DNA of 64,000 nt from Achromobacter insuavis (GCF_902859645.1 NZ_CADIJR010000007.1:62001-126000); one strand, 5' to 3'. Counted from the first letter of the stretch, positions 44,473 through 56,590 are shown. A program made the numbers and translations. Notes: a model not told the origin generated them from the letters alone.

Positions 44473-45018
44473 TCAGTGCTTGGGGTGCGACGGCGTGGAC
44501 AGCTTGTCGACCAGGGCGATGCCCAGCGCCGACAGGATGAACAGCGCGTGGATGATGGTCTGCCACATCACGCCCGCCTCCGAGAAGCGCGCGTTGGGCG
44601 TGCCCAGCGTGCCCGCCTCGATGAAGGTGCGCAGCAGGTGGATCGACGAGATGCCGATGATGGCCATGGCCAGCTTGACCTTGAGGACGCTGGCGTTGAC
44701 GTGGCTGAGCCATTCCGGCTGGTCCGGGTGGCCCTGCAGGCGCAGGCGCGACACGAAGGTCTCGTAGCCGCCGACGATCACCATCACCAGCAGGTTCGAG
44801 ATCATCACCACGTCGATCAGGCCCAGCACCAGCAGCATGATTTCCATTTCGCCGAAGCTGTTGGCGTGCGTCAGCAGATGCCAGAGTTCCTTCAGGAACA
44901 GCATCACGTAGACGCCCTGGGCGACGATCAGTCCCAGATAGAGCGGCAGTTGCAGCCAGCGCGAGCTGAAAATCAGGCTGGGCAGCAGGCCAAGACGGGG
45001 AGGGGTGTTGGGGGTCAT
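44473..45018 (-). CDS. YqhA/UPF0114 family membrane protein
   Basis: A 181-aa inner-membrane protein with four hydrophobic segments. It shows the family patterns [56 protein letters not shown] and [18 protein letters not shown]. Function of the family is not established. The 258 bp between it and the divergent protease gene contain no gene. Confidence 0.9.
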   Translation of the reverse strand: MTPNTPPRLGLLPSLIFSSRWLQLPLYLGLIVAQGVYVMLFLKELWHLLTHANSFGEMEIMLLVLGLIDVVMISNLLVMVIVGGYETFVSRLRLQGHPDQPEWLSHVNASVLKVKLAMAIIGISSIHLLRTFIEAGTLGTPNARFSEAGVMWQTIIHALFILSALGIALVDKLSTPSHPKH

Positions 45019-45276
45019 GATGGGGGCGAGCCGTTATAGGGATACGGAAAAAGTGCGGCGGCAATTCTAACAATGCCGCGCTCTCCCGGCATTTGTTTTT
45101 GATGACGAATAGATGGCGGGGCAGGGGTACTTACCACGGTAAGAAGTCTTCCGCATGCCTTTTATGTAAGTGAAATTCGCATTTGCGAAACTCTGTGGCG
45201 AAACGGTTTGAGCGCTTTTGCCGTATATAGAATTGCCGCCTCACTCGAACAGAGTCAGTCAAGAGGAGTTTTTTCC

Positions 45277-46032
45277 ATGAAGATCCGCTACACCGTTGCC
45301 GCGCTGGCCGTCGCACTTGCCCCTTATTCCGCGTCGCATGCCCTCGATATCGGGGGTCTGGTGGGCGCCGGCAGCAAGGTGGTGCAGGCCGCCACCCTGA
45401 GCGATGCCGAAATCAAGACCTTGTCGGACAAGGCTTGCGCGCAAAGCGATTCCCAGGAAAAGATTGCCGCCCCGGGCAGCAAGTACGACGTGCGCCTGCA
45501 GAAGATCGCCAAGCAGCTGGGCGGCACCGTCAACGGCCAGAAGGCCAACTACAAGGTCTACGTCACCAAGGACGTCAACGCCTGGGCCATGGCCAACGGC
45601 TGCATCCGCGTCTACAGCGGCCTGATGGACATGATGACCGACGACGAAGTGCTGGGCGTGGTCGGCCATGAAATCGGCCACGTGGCGCTGGGCCACAGCA
45701 AGAAGGCCATGCAGACCGCCTACACGGTCTCGGCCGCGCGCGACGCCGCCGGCGCCGCCGGTGGCGCCACGGTCGCCGCCCTGAACTCGTCGCAGCTGGG
45801 CGACCTGACCGAGAAGTTCATCAATGCGCAATTCTCGCAGTCGCAGGAAAGCGCCGCCGACGACTACTCGTTCGACCAGCTGCAAGCCAAGAAGCTGAAC
45901 ACCCGCGGCCTGGTGACGGCGTTCCAGAAGCTGGCCGAGCTGGACGGCGGCAAGAGCGATATGATGAGCTCGCACCCGTCTTCGGCCAAGCGCGCGCAGC
46001 ACATCGAAGATCGCATCGCCAAGGCCAAATAA
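45277..46032 (+). CDS. Periplasmic M48-family metalloprotease
   Basis: A 251-aa exported protease of the YcaL/LoiP type. A signal peptide (MKIRYTVAALAVALAPYSASHA) is followed by the Zn-binding HEIGH motif in VVGHEIGHVALGH, the third ligand Glu in ESAADDYSFD and a conserved SSHPSSAKRAQHI near the C-terminus. It has no lipobox. AGAGGAG precedes the ATG. Such enzymes act in outer-membrane protein quality control; the exact substrate is unknown. Confidence 0.9.
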   Translation: MKIRYTVAALAVALAPYSASHALDIGGLVGAGSKVVQAATLSDAEIKTLSDKACAQSDSQEKIAAPGSKYDVRLQKIAKQLGGTVNGQKANYKVYVTKDVNAWAMANGCIRVYSGLMDMMTDDEVLGVVGHEIGHVALGHSKKAMQTAYTVSAARDAAGAAGGATVAALNSSQLGDLTEKFINAQFSQSQESAADDYSFDQLQAKKLNTRGLVTAFQKLAELDGGKSDMMSSHPSSAKRAQHIEDRIAKAK

Positions 46033-46075
46033 AGCGCCCTGGCGGGCAATTTGCCGCCCTTTCCGGGTGGAAAAC

Positions 46076-46118
46076 GGGGCGCGAGCATCCGGGCTTATCC
46101 GGGTGCTCGCGCCCCTTT
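46076..46118 (+). terminator. Rho-independent terminator after the M48 protease gene
   Basis: A 12-bp stem GGGGCGCGAGCA / TGCTCGCGCCCC with a GC-rich extended loop and a short TTT. Confidence 0.75.
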
Positions 46119-46200
46119 GCGTCAGGGGTCCGGAAGTTTCCGGTAAAATGCCGCGTTTATCCGCCCGTCATCTCATATCTTTCGGAAAATAGGTCTTTTA

Positions 46201-47511
46201 ATGCAGCCTGTGGTTGAAACCCTCTCCGGCCTCGAGCGCCGTGTTGATCTGGCCGTCTCGGTGGCCGACGTCGAAAAGGAAGTCCAGGCGCAGTTGAAGC
46301 GCGTGGCCCGTACCGCCAAGGTTCCCGGCTTCCGTCCCGGCAAGGCGCCGCTCGCCATGCTCGAGCGCAGCCATGGCCCCGGCATCCGCTACGACGTGAT
46401 CAACAGCCAGGTCGGCCGTGCATTCGAACAAGCCGTCGACGGCGCCAAGCTGCGCGTCGCTGGCGCCCCGAACCTGGAACCCAAGACGGAAGGCGTCGGC
46501 GAAGACACGCTGGCCTTCACCGCCACGTTCGAGGTCTACCCCGAAGTCGCCGTGCCGGATCTGTCGGCCCTGGCCGTGACCCGCTTCGAGACCGCCGTCA
46601 CCGACGCCGAAGTGCAGCAGACCCTGGACGTCCTGCGCAAGCAGCGCGCCACGTTCGAAGCCCGTGAAGGCCGCGCCTCGCAAGACGGCGACCGTGTCAC
46701 GCTGGACTTCGCCGGCACCATCGACGGCGTGCCGTTCGAAGGCGGCAAGGCCGAAGACTTCCCGTTCGTGCTCGGCCAAGGCCGCATGCTGCCGGAATTC
46801 GAAGAAGCCGCCCGCGGCCTGAAGGCTGGCGAAAGCAAGGTCTTCCCGCTCAAGTTCCCCGATGACTACCAAGGCAAGGAAGTCGCCGGCAAGACCGCCG
46901 AATTCACCATCACCGTCAAGGAAGTGGCTGAAGGCGTCCTGCCCGAGCTGAACGCCGAATTCGCCAAGTCGCTCGGCCAGGCCGAAGGCGACATCGAAAA
47001 GCTGAAGGCCGACATCCGCAGCAACATCGAACGCGAAGTCAAGGTGCGCTCGCAAGGCCGCACCAAGTCCAGCGTGATGGACGCCCTGGTCGAAGCCGGC
47101 AAGTTCGACGTGCCGAAGTCGCTGATCGACAACGACGTGCAAGGCCGCATCGCCGCCGCTCGCGAAGAGCTCAAGCAGCGTGGCGTGCCCAACGCCGAGT
47201 CGGTGCCGATCCCGGCCGAAGCCTTCTCCACCGAATCCGAGCGCCGCGTGCGCCTGGGCCTGCTGGTGTCGGAACTGGTCAAGCAAGCCCAGCTGCAAGC
47301 CAAGCCGGAACAGGTTCGCGCCCGCATCGAGGAATTCGCGGAAAACTACGAACAACCCGCCCAGGTTGTCAGCTATTACCTGGCCGACCGCCAGCGTCGT
47401 GCTGAAATCGAGGCTATCGTGCTCGAAGACAACGTCGTCGCGCACGTTCTGGAAAAGGCCAAGGTCACCGACGAAAAGGTGCCTTTCGATCAGTTGATGG
47501 GGATGGCGTAA
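46201..47511 (+). CDS. tig: Trigger factor (ribosome-associated chaperone/PPIase)
   Basis: A 436-aa chaperone for nascent chains. The N-terminal ribosome-binding domain contains the GFRPGKAP signature (about residues 42-49). The FKBP-type PPIase domain covers about 150-245 ([24 protein letters not shown]-type [16 protein letters not shown]), and a helical C-terminal chaperone domain follows. It is 4 bp upstream of clpP, the classic tig-clpP-clpX order. Confidence 0.97.
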   Translation: MQPVVETLSGLERRVDLAVSVADVEKEVQAQLKRVARTAKVPGFRPGKAPLAMLERSHGPGIRYDVINSQVGRAFEQAVDGAKLRVAGAPNLEPKTEGVGEDTLAFTATFEVYPEVAVPDLSALAVTRFETAVTDAEVQQTLDVLRKQRATFEAREGRASQDGDRVTLDFAGTIDGVPFEGGKAEDFPFVLGQGRMLPEFEEAARGLKAGESKVFPLKFPDDYQGKEVAGKTAEFTITVKEVAEGVLPELNAEFAKSLGQAEGDIEKLKADIRSNIEREVKVRSQGRTKSSVMDALVEAGKFDVPKSLIDNDVQGRIAAAREELKQRGVPNAESVPIPAEAFSTESERRVRLGLLVSELVKQAQLQAKPEQVRARIEEFAENYEQPAQVVSYYLADRQRRAEIEAIVLEDNVVAHVLEKAKVTDEKVPFDQLMGMA

Positions 47512-47515
47512 CACT

Positions 47516-48169
47516 ATGCAGAGATTCACCGATTTCTATGCGGCAATGAATGGCGGGTCGTCGGTGACCCCCACCGGCCTGGGCTACATTCCCATGGTGA
47601 TCGAGCAGTCGGGGCGCGGCGAACGCGCCTACGACATCTATTCGCGTCTGCTCCGCGAGCGGCTCATTTTCCTGGTGGGTCCGGTCAACGACGCGACGGC
47701 CAACCTGGTCGTGGCGCAGTTGCTGTTCCTGGAATCGGAGAATCCTGACAAGGACATTTCCCTGTACATCAACTCGCCTGGCGGGTCGGTGTACGCGGGC
47801 ATGGCCATCTACGACACCATGCAGTTCATCAAGCCGGACGTGTCGACCCTGTGCACCGGCCTGGCGGCCAGCATGGGCGCCTTCCTGCTGGCGGCCGGCA
47901 AGAAGGGCAAGCGCTTCACCTTGCCCAACTCGCGCATCATGATCCACCAGCCCTCGGGCGGCGCCCAGGGCCAGGCCTCCGACATCCAGATCCAGGCTCG
48001 CGAGATCCTGGACCTGCGCGAGCGTCTCAATCGCATCCTGGCCGACAACACCGGCCAGTCGATCGAGCGCATCGCCCTGGACACGGAACGTGACAACTTC
48101 ATGTCCGCCGAAGATGCGGTATCGTATGGACTGGTCGACAAGGTGATGACCTCCCGTTCGGAAGGCTGA
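47516..48169 (+). CDS. clpP: ATP-dependent Clp protease proteolytic subunit
   Basis: A 217-aa serine peptidase forming the 14-mer ClpP barrel. The catalytic triad is Ser119 (GLAASMGAF), His144 (IMIHQPSGG) and Asp193 (TERDNFMS). It works with ClpX, encoded 95 bp downstream. The N-terminal 20 residues are a processed-type extension. Confidence 0.97.
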   Translation: MQRFTDFYAAMNGGSSVTPTGLGYIPMVIEQSGRGERAYDIYSRLLRERLIFLVGPVNDATANLVVAQLLFLESENPDKDISLYINSPGGSVYAGMAIYDTMQFIKPDVSTLCTGLAASMGAFLLAAGKKGKRFTLPNSRIMIHQPSGGAQGQASDIQIQAREILDLRERLNRILADNTGQSIERIALDTERDNFMSAEDAVSYGLVDKVMTSRSEG

Positions 48170-48264
48170 CTTCCCGGTTGAGTCCCACCCGCTGTTGCCA
48201 TGTTTGAGTAAGCGCCGGGCCCTTCACCCGGTCCGGCGCTTCTTTACCTGAGATACGAATACAT

Positions 48265-49563
48265 ATGCCAGAAAAAAAGGGATCGGCAGACGCTAAAGTG
48301 CTGCATTGCTCGTTTTGCAATAAAAGCCAGCACGAAGTCCGCAAGCTGATCGCGGGTCCGTCCGTATTCATCTGCGATGAATGCATCGACCTGTGCAACG
48401 ACATCATCCGCGAGGAAGCGCAGGCGACCGCGCGCGCGGCGATTCGTTCCGAGCTGCCCACTCCGGCTGAAATCAAGACGTTCCTCGACCAGTACGTGAT
48501 CGGGCAGAGTTCGCCCAAGCGCATGCTGGCGGTGGCCGTCTACAACCACTACAAGCGCATCCGCCACGGCGAGATCAAGGGCGACGAAGTCGAGCTGTCC
48601 AAGAGCAACATCATGCTGATCGGCCCCACCGGGTCGGGCAAGACGCTGCTGGCGCAGACCCTCGCGCGCATGCTGAATGTGCCGTTCGTCATGGCCGACG
48701 CCACCACGCTGACCGAAGCCGGTTACGTTGGTGAAGACGTCGAGAACATCATTCAGAAGTTGCTGCAGAACTGCAACTACGAAGTCGAGAAGGCGCAGCG
48801 CGCCATCATCTACATCGATGAAATCGACAAGATTTCCCGCAAGTCCGACAACCCGTCCATCACCCGCGACGTGTCGGGCGAGGGCGTGCAGCAGGCCCTG
48901 CTCAAGCTGATCGAAGGCACGGTGGCCTCGGTGCCGCCGCAGGGCGGGCGCAAGCACCCCAACCAGGACTTCGTCCAGGTCGACACGACCAACATCCTGT
49001 TCATCGTCGGCGGCGCCTTCGACGGGCTGGAAAAGGTCATCCGCGACCGCACCGAAAAGTCCGGCATCGGCTTCTCGGCCGCCGTGCGCGCCAAGTCCGA
49101 GCGCGGCGTGGGCGAGCTGTTCTCCGAGGTCGAGCCCGAAGACCTGATCAAGTTCGGCCTGATCCCCGAACTGGTCGGCCGCCTGCCGGTGGTCGCCACG
49201 CTGGACGAGCTCGACGAGGCTGCCCTGGTGCAGATCCTCACCGAGCCCAAGAACGCCCTGCTCAAGCAATTCCAGAAGCTGTTCGCCATGGAAGGCGCCG
49301 AGCTGGACGTGCGCCCCGCGGCGCTCAAGGCCATCGCCCGCAAGGCGCTCAAGCGCAAGACCGGCGCCCGCGGCCTGCGTTCCATCATCGAGCAGGCCCT
49401 GCTCGACACCATGTATGACCTGCCTTCGCAAGGCAACGTCAAGCGCGTGGTGCTCGACGAAGGCGCGATCGAAGGCGAGGGCAAGCCCTTGCTGATCTAC
49501 GCCGACGAAGAGGGGACGGCCGAAAAGCCCGAGCGCGGAGAAGTCCGCGATGCCGCGGCCTGA
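48265..49563 (+). CDS. clpX: ClpX unfoldase ATPase
   Basis: A 432-aa AAA+ ATPase that unfolds substrates for ClpP. The N-terminal zinc domain has Cys15, Cys18, Cys37 and Cys40. Walker A GPTGSGKT, Walker [11 protein letters not shown], the ClpP-binding IGF loop (GIGFS) and sensor motifs are all present. A terminator follows at 49574. Confidence 0.97.
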   Translation: MPEKKGSADAKVLHCSFCNKSQHEVRKLIAGPSVFICDECIDLCNDIIREEAQATARAAIRSELPTPAEIKTFLDQYVIGQSSPKRMLAVAVYNHYKRIRHGEIKGDEVELSKSNIMLIGPTGSGKTLLAQTLARMLNVPFVMADATTLTEAGYVGEDVENIIQKLLQNCNYEVEKAQRAIIYIDEIDKISRKSDNPSITRDVSGEGVQQALLKLIEGTVASVPPQGGRKHPNQDFVQVDTTNILFIVGGAFDGLEKVIRDRTEKSGIGFSAAVRAKSERGVGELFSEVEPEDLIKFGLIPELVGRLPVVATLDELDEAALVQILTEPKNALLKQFQKLFAMEGAELDVRPAALKAIARKALKRKTGARGLRSIIEQALLDTMYDLPSQGNVKRVVLDEGAIEGEGKPLLIYADEEGTAEKPERGEVRDAAA

Positions 49564-49573
49564 CGGATATTTC

Positions 49574-49604
49574 AAAAAAACCCGTTTCCGTAACGGGTTT
49601 TTTT
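49574..49604 (+). terminator. Rho-independent terminator after clpX
   Basis: AAAAAAACCCGTT paired with AACGGGTTTTTTT, small loop. Confidence 0.9.
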
Positions 49605-49706
49605 GTCTCCGGCGCCTGATTGAACGCACACTGCCAGGGTGTGTCCAATAAAACGGGATACCGGCCGCCGATTTTTTTGCCGTTTTGTTTATCCGGCCGC
49701 CGGGAC

Positions 49707-49733
49707 CTTGAATTTTCGGCTATTGTTCCCATA
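49707..49733 (+). promoter_or_regulatory. Heat-shock (sigma-32) type promoter of lon
   Basis: CTTGAA (49707-49712), a 15-bp spacer and CCCATA (49728-49733) match the sigma-32 consensus CTTGAA-N13-15-CCCCAT. It lies about 80 bp before the lon ATG, and lon is a known heat-shock gene in proteobacteria. Confidence 0.65.
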
Positions 49734-49813
49734 ACAGACGTAACCGACGGGGCTGTCCGGGTATACCCGGTCATCCTGTCCCCGATACGCCGAGTCATAC
49801 CGAGGAACCTCCT

Positions 49814-52264
49814 ATGTCTGCCAGCCAGACCCTGCCTTCCGACCCGATCGACCTTCCCCTGCTGCCGCTGCGCGACGTCGTGGTGTTCCCGCACATGGTC
49901 ATCCCGCTGTTCGTCGGCCGTCCGCGCTCCATCCGCGCGCTCGAGGTTGCGATGGAAGCGGGCAAGAGCATCATGCTTGTGGCCCAAAAATCCGCCGGCA
50001 AGGATGATCCCACTCCCGAAGACGTCTACGAGATCGGCTGCGTTGCCGGCATCCTGCAGATGCTCAAGCTGCCCGACGGCACCGTCAAGGTGCTGGTCGA
50101 AGGCACCCAGCGCGCCCGCATCAACAGCATCGAGGACGCCGATTCGCACTTCACCTGCCAGGTCACCCCGATCGAGCCGGACGCCGTCCAGGGCTCCGAG
50201 ACCGAGGCCCTGCGCCGCGCGATCGTCGCCCAATTCGAGCAATACGTAAAACTCAACAAGAAGATCCCCCCGGAGATCCTGACCTCGCTCGCCGGCATCG
50301 ATGACGCCGGCCGCCTGGCCGACACGATCGCCGCGCATCTTCCGCTGAAACTCGAGCAGAAGCAGAAGATGCTCGAGATCGTCGGCACCTCCGAGCGCCT
50401 CGAAGGCTTGCTCACGCAGCTGGAAACCGAAATCGACATCCTCCAGGTCGAGAAGCGGATCCGCGGCCGCGTGAAGAAGCAGATGGAAAAGAGCCAGCGC
50501 GACTACTACCTGAATGAGCAGGTCAAGGCCATTCAGAAAGAGTTGGGCGAAGGCGAAGAGGGCGCCGACATCGAGGAGCTCGAAAAGAAGATCATCGCCG
50601 CGCACATGCCCAAGGAGGCACGCAAGAAGGCCGATGCCGAGCTCAAGAAGCTCAAGCTCATGTCGCCCATGTCGGCCGAAGCCACCGTGGTGCGCAACTA
50701 CATCGATACGCTCATCAACCTCCCCTGGAGGAAGAAGAGCAAGATCAACAACTCCATCTCCAACGCCGAGACCGTGCTCGACAACGACCACTACGGCCTG
50801 GAGAAGGTGAAGGAACGCATCCTCGAATATCTCGCCGTGCAGCAGCGCGTCGACAAGGTCAAGGCGCCGATCCTGTGCCTGGTTGGTCCTCCCGGGGTCG
50901 GCAAGACCTCGCTGGGCCAGTCCATCGCCAAGGCCACGAACCGCAAGTTCGTGCGCATGGCCCTGGGCGGCGTGCGCGACGAAGCCGAGATCCGCGGCCA
51001 CCGCCGTACGTACATCGGCTCGATGCCCGGCAAGATCGTCCAGAACATGTCGAAGGTCGGCGTGCGCAATCCCCTGTTCCTGCTCGATGAAATCGACAAG
51101 CTGGGCATGGATTTCCGCGGCGATCCCTCGTCGGCGCTGCTCGAAGTGCTGGACCCGGAACAGAACCACACGTTCCAGGACCACTACATCGAAGTCGACT
51201 TCGACCTGTCGGACGTCATGTTCGTGGCCACCAGCAACACGCTGAACATTCCGCCGGCCCTGCTGGACCGCATGGAAGTGATCCGCCTGTCCGGCTACAC
51301 CGAGGAAGAAAAGATCCACATCGCCCGTGACCATCTGCTGCCCAAGCTGATGAAGAACAACGGCGTCAAGGATACCGAGCTGACCGTCGATGACAGCGCG
51401 CTGCGCGACATCGTGCGCTACTACACCCGCGAAGCCGGCGTGCGTGCGCTCGAACGCGAAGTGGGCAAGATCTGCCGCAAGGTGATCAAGCAGTTGCTGA
51501 CCCAGAGCGATCGCGCCAAGGCCGAAGGCAAGACCTTCGAACTCAAGCCGGTCAACGTCACGGGCGACAACCTCAGCGATTACCTCGGCGTGCGCCGCTA
51601 CACCTTCGGCATGGCCGAAAAGGAAAACCAGATCGGTCAGGTGACCGGCCTGGCCTGGACGGAAGTCGGTGGCGACCTGCTCACGATCGAAGTGGCGGAC
51701 ATGCCCGGCAAGGGCGTGATCCAACGCACCGGCTCGCTCGGCGACGTGATGAAGGAATCGGTCGAGGCGGCCCGCACCGTGGTGCGCTCGCGGGCGCGTC
51801 GCCTGGGCTTTGCCGACAGCGTGTTCGAGAAGCACGACATGCACGTGCACGTGCCGGAAGGCGCGACGCCCAAGGACGGCCCGTCCGCCGGTATCGCGAT
51901 CACCACGGCCATGGTGTCGGCCCTGTCGCGCATCCCGGTGCGCGCCGACGTCGCCATGACCGGCGAGATCACGCTGCGTGGCGAAGTCCTGCCGATCGGC
52001 GGCCTGAAGGAAAAGCTGCTGGCCGCCCACCGCGGTGGCATCAAGACGGTCTTGATCCCGGAAGAAAACGTCAAGGACTTGGCGGAGATCCCGGACAACG
52101 TCAAGAACCATCTCGAGATCGTGCCGGTCCGCTGGATCGACAAGGTGCTGGAACTGGCCCTGGAACGCCTGCCGGAGCCGCTGGCTGAAGACGAAGCGGT
52201 CAAGGAACCGCTGGTCGCCAAGCCGGCCGAACCGGGCTCGACGGATCCCGTGCTCAAGCACTGA
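49814..52264 (+). CDS. lon: Lon ATP-dependent protease
   Basis: An 816-aa AAA+ protease. The N-terminal substrate domain begins [23 protein letters not shown]. The AAA+ module has Walker [10 protein letters not shown] and Walker [10 protein letters not shown]. The C-terminal protease domain has the Ser-Lys dyad Ser691 (DGPSAGI) and Lys734 ([10 protein letters not shown]). It degrades misfolded and regulatory proteins. GGAACC precedes the ATG and a strong terminator ends the unit. Confidence 0.97.
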   Translation: MSASQTLPSDPIDLPLLPLRDVVVFPHMVIPLFVGRPRSIRALEVAMEAGKSIMLVAQKSAGKDDPTPEDVYEIGCVAGILQMLKLPDGTVKVLVEGTQRARINSIEDADSHFTCQVTPIEPDAVQGSETEALRRAIVAQFEQYVKLNKKIPPEILTSLAGIDDAGRLADTIAAHLPLKLEQKQKMLEIVGTSERLEGLLTQLETEIDILQVEKRIRGRVKKQMEKSQRDYYLNEQVKAIQKELGEGEEGADIEELEKKIIAAHMPKEARKKADAELKKLKLMSPMSAEATVVRNYIDTLINLPWRKKSKINNSISNAETVLDNDHYGLEKVKERILEYLAVQQRVDKVKAPILCLVGPPGVGKTSLGQSIAKATNRKFVRMALGGVRDEAEIRGHRRTYIGSMPGKIVQNMSKVGVRNPLFLLDEIDKLGMDFRGDPSSALLEVLDPEQNHTFQDHYIEVDFDLSDVMFVATSNTLNIPPALLDRMEVIRLSGYTEEEKIHIARDHLLPKLMKNNGVKDTELTVDDSALRDIVRYYTREAGVRALEREVGKICRKVIKQLLTQSDRAKAEGKTFELKPVNVTGDNLSDYLGVRRYTFGMAEKENQIGQVTGLAWTEVGGDLLTIEVADMPGKGVIQRTGSLGDVMKESVEAARTVVRSRARRLGFADSVFEKHDMHVHVPEGATPKDGPSAGIAITTAMVSALSRIPVRADVAMTGEITLRGEVLPIGGLKEKLLAAHRGGIKTVLIPEENVKDLAEIPDNVKNHLEIVPVRWIDKVLELALERLPEPLAEDEAVKEPLVAKPAEPGSTDPVLKH

Positions 52265-52304
52265 TGCCTGGCCCGAGGCGCCCCTTTGCACAAGGGGCGC
52301 CCGC

Positions 52305-52339
52305 AAAAAGAAACCCCGCGCAAGCGGGGTTTCTTTTTT
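52305..52339 (+). terminator. Rho-independent terminator after lon (bidirectional)
   Basis: A 15-bp stem AAAAAGAAACCCCGC / GCGGGGTTTCTTTTT with a GCAA loop; A and T tracts on both sides allow it to serve lon and the convergent lexA. Confidence 0.93.
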
Positions 52340-52380
52340 GGCGCGGCGATCGAGCCGGCGTCGGATCGGAAGCAGGGAAT

Positions 52381-53031
52381 TCAGTGCAGCGTGTGCGGCC
52401 GGATCAGCCCGACCGCGATGCCTTCCAGCGCGAATTCCTGGTCGGCCTCGACCACGATGACATTGAAATCGGGGTTCTCGGGCAGCAGTTCGATGCGGCC
52501 GTTCTGGCGCTGCAGGCGCTTGACGGTGACGTCGTCACCCAGCCGCGCCACCACGATCTGGCCGTTGCGGGCCTCGGACACCTTCTTGACGGCCAGCAGG
52601 TCGCCTTCGAGGATGCCGGCGTCGCGCATGCTCATGCCGCGCACCTTGAGCAGGTAGTCGGGGGCCTGCGCGAACAGGCTGGTATCGACGCCGATCTCGC
52701 GTTCGACGTGCTCGGCCGCCAGGATCGGGCTGCCGGCGGCCACGCGGCCCACCAGCGGCAGCAGCAGCTGCGCCAGGCCGGGAAGGGGCAGCGGCGCCTG
52801 GGTCTGGGCGGGCGAGGCGTCCTTCAGGCGGATGCCGCGCGAAGCGCCGGCCGTGAGCTCGATGGCGCCCTTGCGGGCCAGCGCCTTCAGATGGTCTTCG
52901 GCCGCATTGGGCGAGCGGAATCCGAGGGCCTGGGCGATCTCGGCGCGGGTGGGCGGAAAGCCGGTGCGCGCGACGGTCTGCCGGATGAGGTCCAGGATTT
53001 GCTGTTGACGATCAGTGAGTTTGCTGGCCAT
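52381..53031 (-). CDS. lexA: LexA SOS repressor
   Basis: A 216-aa repressor. The winged helix-turn-helix ([20 protein letters not shown], about 25-44) binds SOS boxes. The self-cleavage site is Ala99-Gly100, and the serine-lysine dyad is Ser134 (GMSMRDAG) and Lys171 (DVTVKRL). A perfect CTGT-N8-ACAG box 26 bp before the ATG shows autoregulation. Confidence 0.97.
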   Translation of the reverse strand: MASKLTDRQQQILDLIRQTVARTGFPPTRAEIAQALGFRSPNAAEDHLKALARKGAIELTAGASRGIRLKDASPAQTQAPLPLPGLAQLLLPLVGRVAAGSPILAAEHVEREIGVDTSLFAQAPDYLLKVRGMSMRDAGILEGDLLAVKKVSEARNGQIVVARLGDDVTVKRLQRQNGRIELLPENPDFNVIVVEADQEFALEGIAVGLIRPHTLH

Positions 53032-53056
53032 GGCGATGATCCGTTGGTGAGTCGGA

Positions 53057-53072
53057 CTGTACATATATACAG
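53057..53072 (-). promoter_or_regulatory. LexA (SOS) box of lexA
   Basis: CTGTACATATATACAG fits CTGT-N8-ACAG with a perfect dyad and an AT-rich centre. Confidence 0.95.
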
Positions 53073-53135
53073 CGGCATTCTGGGGGACATAACGCAAAAA
53101 TGCAAGCGTTGATCGGCCCGGTAATGTGACAGGCA

Positions 53136-53163
53136 ATGAAAACGGGACCCGAAGGTCCCGTTT
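53136..53163 (-). terminator. Rho-independent terminator of tyrB
   Basis: Perfect 9-bp stem AACGGGACC / GGTCCCGTT with a 4-nt loop; on the minus strand it is followed by TTTCATT. It separates tyrB from lexA. Confidence 0.8.
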
Positions 53164-53186
53164 GAGGGTGTTGCTGGCGGTGTGTC

Positions 53187-54386
53187 TTACAGCACCGCGG
53201 CGATGCCCTTGGCCACCTGGTCGATGTTGCCGCTGTTGAGCGCGGCGACGCAGATGCGACCGCTGGAGACGGCGTAGACGCCGTGCTCTTCGCGCAGGCG
53301 ATCCACCTGGGCCGAGGTCAGGCCCGAGTAGGAGAACATGCCGCGCTGCTCCAGCACGAAGCTGAAGTCCTGCTTGCCGCCGTGTTCCTTGATCTTCTCG
53401 ACCAGCTGCTTGCGCATCAGGCGGATGCGGTCGCGCATGGCGCCGAGTTCCTCTTCCCACATGGCGAACAGCTCGGGCGAGTTCAGCACGGTGGAGACGA
53501 TCGTGCCGCCATGGGTGGGCGGGTTGGAGTAGTTGGTGCGGATGACGCGCTTGAGCTGGCTCAGCACGCGGGCGGCTTCGTCCTTGCTGCCGGCCACGAC
53601 CGTCAGGGCGCCGACGCGCTCGCCGTACAGCGAGAACGACTTCGAGAACGACGAGCTGATGAACATCGTCAGGTCGAGGTCGGCGAACAGGCGCACGACC
53701 GCGGCGTCTTCGCGCAGGCCTTCGCCGAAGCCCTGGTAGGCGATGTCCAGGAACGGCACCAGCTTGTTTTCCTTGACGACCGCGGCGATCTGCTTCCATT
53801 GGTCGAAGGTGGGGTCGACGCCGGTCGGGTTGTGGCAGCAGGCGTGCAGCACGACCACGGTGTTGGCCGGCGCGGCCTTCAGGGCGGCCAGCATGCCGTC
53901 GAAGTTCAGGCCGCGGGTGGCGGCGTCGTAGTAGGCGTAGGTGCCGACTTCGAAGCCGGCGCGTTCGAACAGCGCGCGGTGGTTTTCCCAGCTGGGATCG
54001 CTGATCAGGACCTTGGAGGTCGGCAGCAGCTGGCGCAGGAAGTCGGCGCCGATCTTGAGCGCGCCGGTGCCGCCCAGGGCCTGGGTGGTCAGGACGCGGC
54101 CGGCGGCGGCCAGCGGGGAATCCTTGCCGATCAGCAGGGCTTGCGCGCCCTGGTTGTAGCCGGCGATGCCTTCGATCGGCAGGTAGCCGCGGGCGGCGGC
54201 GGCCTCGATGCGGGCGATTTCCGCCTTGCGCACGGCGCCCAGCAGGGGAATGCGACCCTGGTCGTCGTAGTACACGCCCACGCCCAGATTGACTTTACCG
54301 GGGCGGGTGTCCGCGTTGTATTGTTCGTTCAGACCAAGAATGGGGTCGCGCGGCGCGAGTTCGACGGAATCGAAAAGGGTGCTCAT
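53187..54386 (-). CDS. tyrB: Aromatic amino acid / aspartate aminotransferase
   Basis: A 399-aa class I aminotransferase, PLP-dependent, transferring amino groups between aromatic or dicarboxylic amino acids and 2-oxoglutarate. The PLP lysine is in [16 protein letters not shown], with the conserved [20 protein letters not shown] and [11 protein letters not shown] blocks. The sequence fits the AspC/TyrB subgroup; aromatic preference is by common naming in relatives and not provable here. It is divergent from uvrB across 77 bp. Confidence 0.9.
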   Translation of the reverse strand: MSTLFDSVELAPRDPILGLNEQYNADTRPGKVNLGVGVYYDDQGRIPLLGAVRKAEIARIEAAAARGYLPIEGIAGYNQGAQALLIGKDSPLAAAGRVLTTQALGGTGALKIGADFLRQLLPTSKVLISDPSWENHRALFERAGFEVGTYAYYDAATRGLNFDGMLAALKAAPANTVVVLHACCHNPTGVDPTFDQWKQIAAVVKENKLVPFLDIAYQGFGEGLREDAAVVRLFADLDLTMFISSSFSKSFSLYGERVGALTVVAGSKDEAARVLSQLKRVIRTNYSNPPTHGGTIVSTVLNSPELFAMWEEELGAMRDRIRLMRKQLVEKIKEHGGKQDFSFVLEQRGMFSYSGLTSAQVDRLREEHGVYAVSSGRICVAALNSGNIDQVAKGIAAVL

Positions 54387-54463
54387 GGGACTCTGCTGAG
54401 GGTGAGTGGACGCAGTCGGAAGTGCTGTGGATAATGGGGGGTTTACCCTGGGAACAGTCTAGC

Positions 54464-56590
54464 ATGCCTAAGAGCGCAATAGACCCGAGCGCGGCGGGTG
54501 CCGCAGCCATTGGCGCCGTCACCGACGGGGCGGCCGATACGGCCCCTGGCGCTGCCGCGGCGGCCCCAGGCCCGGGGTTCATCGATTACCCCGACAGCCC
54601 GTTTCACCTGTACCAACCGTATCCGCCCGCCGGCGACCAGCCGGGCGCAATAGAGGGACTGATCCAGGGCGTGCAGGACGGCCTGATGTACCAGACCCTG
54701 CTGGGCGTGACCGGTTCGGGCAAGACCTACACCATGGCCAACGTCATCGCCCAGTTGGGGCGGCCGGCGCTGGTGCTGGCGCCCAACAAGACGCTGGCGG
54801 CGCAGCTGTACGCGGAAATGCGCGAGTTCTTCCCCAAGAATGCGGTGGAGTACTTCGTCTCGTACTACGACTACTACCAGCCCGAGGCCTACGTGCCGAC
54901 GCGCGACCTGTTCATCGAAAAGGACTCGTCGATCAACGAGCACATCGAGCAGATGCGGCTGTCGGCCACCAAGAGCCTGCTGGAACGCCGCGACACCATC
55001 ATTGTCGGCACCGTGTCGTGCATCTACGGTATCGGCAACCCCGGCGACTACCACGCGATGGTGCTGATCCTGCGCGCCGGCGACCAGATCTCGCGGCGCG
55101 AGATTCTGGCGCGGCTGGTGGCCATGCAGTACACCCGCAATGACGCCGAATTCACGCGCGGCGTGTTCCGCGTGCGCGGCGAGACCATCGACATCTTCCC
55201 GGCGGAAAGCGCCGAACTGGCGCTGCGCCTGACGCTGTTCGACGACGAGATCGAAAGCCTCGAGCTGTTCGACCCGCTGACCGGCCGCATCCGCCAGAAG
55301 CTGCCGCGCTTCACGGTCTATCCCGGTTCGCACTATGTGACGCCGCGCGACACCGTGCTGCGCGCCATCGAGACCATCAAGGAGGAGCTGCGCGAGCGCA
55401 CCAAGCGCTTCGTCGACGACGGCCATCTGGTCGAGGCCCAGCGCCTGGAGCAGCGCACCCGCTTCGACCTGGAAATGCTGCAGGAACTGGGCTTCTGCAA
55501 GGGCATCGAGAACTACTCGCGCCATCTGTCGGGCGCCGCGCCCGGCGAGCCGCCGCCCACGCTGATCGACTACCTGCCGGGCGACGCGCTGATGTTCATC
55601 GACGAGAGCCACGTCACCATCGGCCAGCTCAGCGCCATGTACCGGGGCGACCGCTCGCGCAAGGAAACCCTGGTGCAGTATGGCTTCCGCCTGCCGTCGG
55701 CGCTGGACAACCGGCCGCTCAAGCTCGAGGAGTTCGAGGCCCGCATGCGCCAGTGCGTGTTCGTGTCGGCCACGCCCGCCGCCTATGAAAAGGAACACGC
55801 CGACAACGTGGTCGAGCAGGTGGTGCGGCCCACCGGCCTGGTCGATCCGATCGTCGAGGTGCTGCCGGCCCGCACCCAGGTCGATGATCTGCTGGGGCAG
55901 ATCAAGGTCCGCACGGGGCAGGGCGACCGCGTGCTGGTCACCACCCTGACCAAGCGCATGGCCGAGGACCTGACCGACTTCCTGACCGAGCACGGCGTGC
56001 GGGTGCGCTATCTGCACTCCGATATCGACACCGTCGAACGCGTGGAAATCATCCGCGACCTGCGCCTGGGCACGTTCGACGTGCTGGTGGGCATCAACCT
56101 GCTGCGCGAGGGCCTGGATATTCCGGAAGTGTCGCTGGTGGCCATCCTGGATGCCGACAAGGAAGGCTTCCTGCGTTCCGAGCGCAGCCTGATCCAGACG
56201 ATCGGGCGCGCCGCGCGCAACCTGAACGGCCACGCCATCCTGTACGCCGACCGCATCACCGATTCGATGCAGCGCGCCATGGAGGAAACCAGCCGTCGCC
56301 GCGCCAAGCAGCTGCAGTTCAACGCCGACCATGGCATCACCGCCCGTGGCGTGCATAAGGCGGTGCGCGAACTGATCGACGGCATCGTCGCGCCGGTGCA
56401 GCACGACGCGCTCGAAGCCGCGGTGCCGGCCGAATTGCTCAAGGACGAGAAGGCCCTGGCGCGCGAAATCAAGCGCCTGGAAAAGCTGATGATGGACCAT
56501 GCCCGCAACCTCGAGTTCGAGCAGGCCGCCGCCGCCCGCGACGCCCTGACGGCGTTGAAGCAGCGGGTGCTGCTGGACGGCGCGGTATGA
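54464..56590 (+). CDS. uvrB: Excinuclease ABC subunit B
   Basis: A 708-aa damage-recognition helicase of nucleotide excision repair. Walker A GVTGSGKT, the beta-hairpin [22 protein letters not shown], the [14 protein letters not shown] motif and the C-terminal UVR domain ([22 protein letters not shown]) are present. The N-terminal roughly 45 residues before FIDYPDSPF are a low-complexity Ala/Gly-rich addition. I start at the ATG at 54464; another in-frame ATG lies at 54422. I found no SOS box in the short upstream region. Confidence 0.96.
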   Translation: MPKSAIDPSAAGAAAIGAVTDGAADTAPGAAAAAPGPGFIDYPDSPFHLYQPYPPAGDQPGAIEGLIQGVQDGLMYQTLLGVTGSGKTYTMANVIAQLGRPALVLAPNKTLAAQLYAEMREFFPKNAVEYFVSYYDYYQPEAYVPTRDLFIEKDSSINEHIEQMRLSATKSLLERRDTIIVGTVSCIYGIGNPGDYHAMVLILRAGDQISRREILARLVAMQYTRNDAEFTRGVFRVRGETIDIFPAESAELALRLTLFDDEIESLELFDPLTGRIRQKLPRFTVYPGSHYVTPRDTVLRAIETIKEELRERTKRFVDDGHLVEAQRLEQRTRFDLEMLQELGFCKGIENYSRHLSGAAPGEPPPTLIDYLPGDALMFIDESHVTIGQLSAMYRGDRSRKETLVQYGFRLPSALDNRPLKLEEFEARMRQCVFVSATPAAYEKEHADNVVEQVVRPTGLVDPIVEVLPARTQVDDLLGQIKVRTGQGDRVLVTTLTKRMAEDLTDFLTEHGVRVRYLHSDIDTVERVEIIRDLRLGTFDVLVGINLLREGLDIPEVSLVAILDADKEGFLRSERSLIQTIGRAARNLNGHAILYADRITDSMQRAMEETSRRRAKQLQFNADHGITARGVHKAVRELIDGIVAPVQHDALEAAVPAELLKDEKALAREIKRLEKLMMDHARNLEFEQAAAARDALTALKQRVLLDGAV

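Noticed and set aside
49439-52306. A 950-residue minus-strand open frame opposite lon
   Set aside because: Antisense to a complete lon with all catalytic residues; no domain pattern seen. The same holds for frames opposite uvrB (54443-56596), iscS (57527-59701) and hscA (60653-62857).
54387-54463. LexA box upstream of uvrB
   Set aside because: CTGT and ACAG words occur, but never with the required eight-base spacing; no credible SOS box in these 77 bp.
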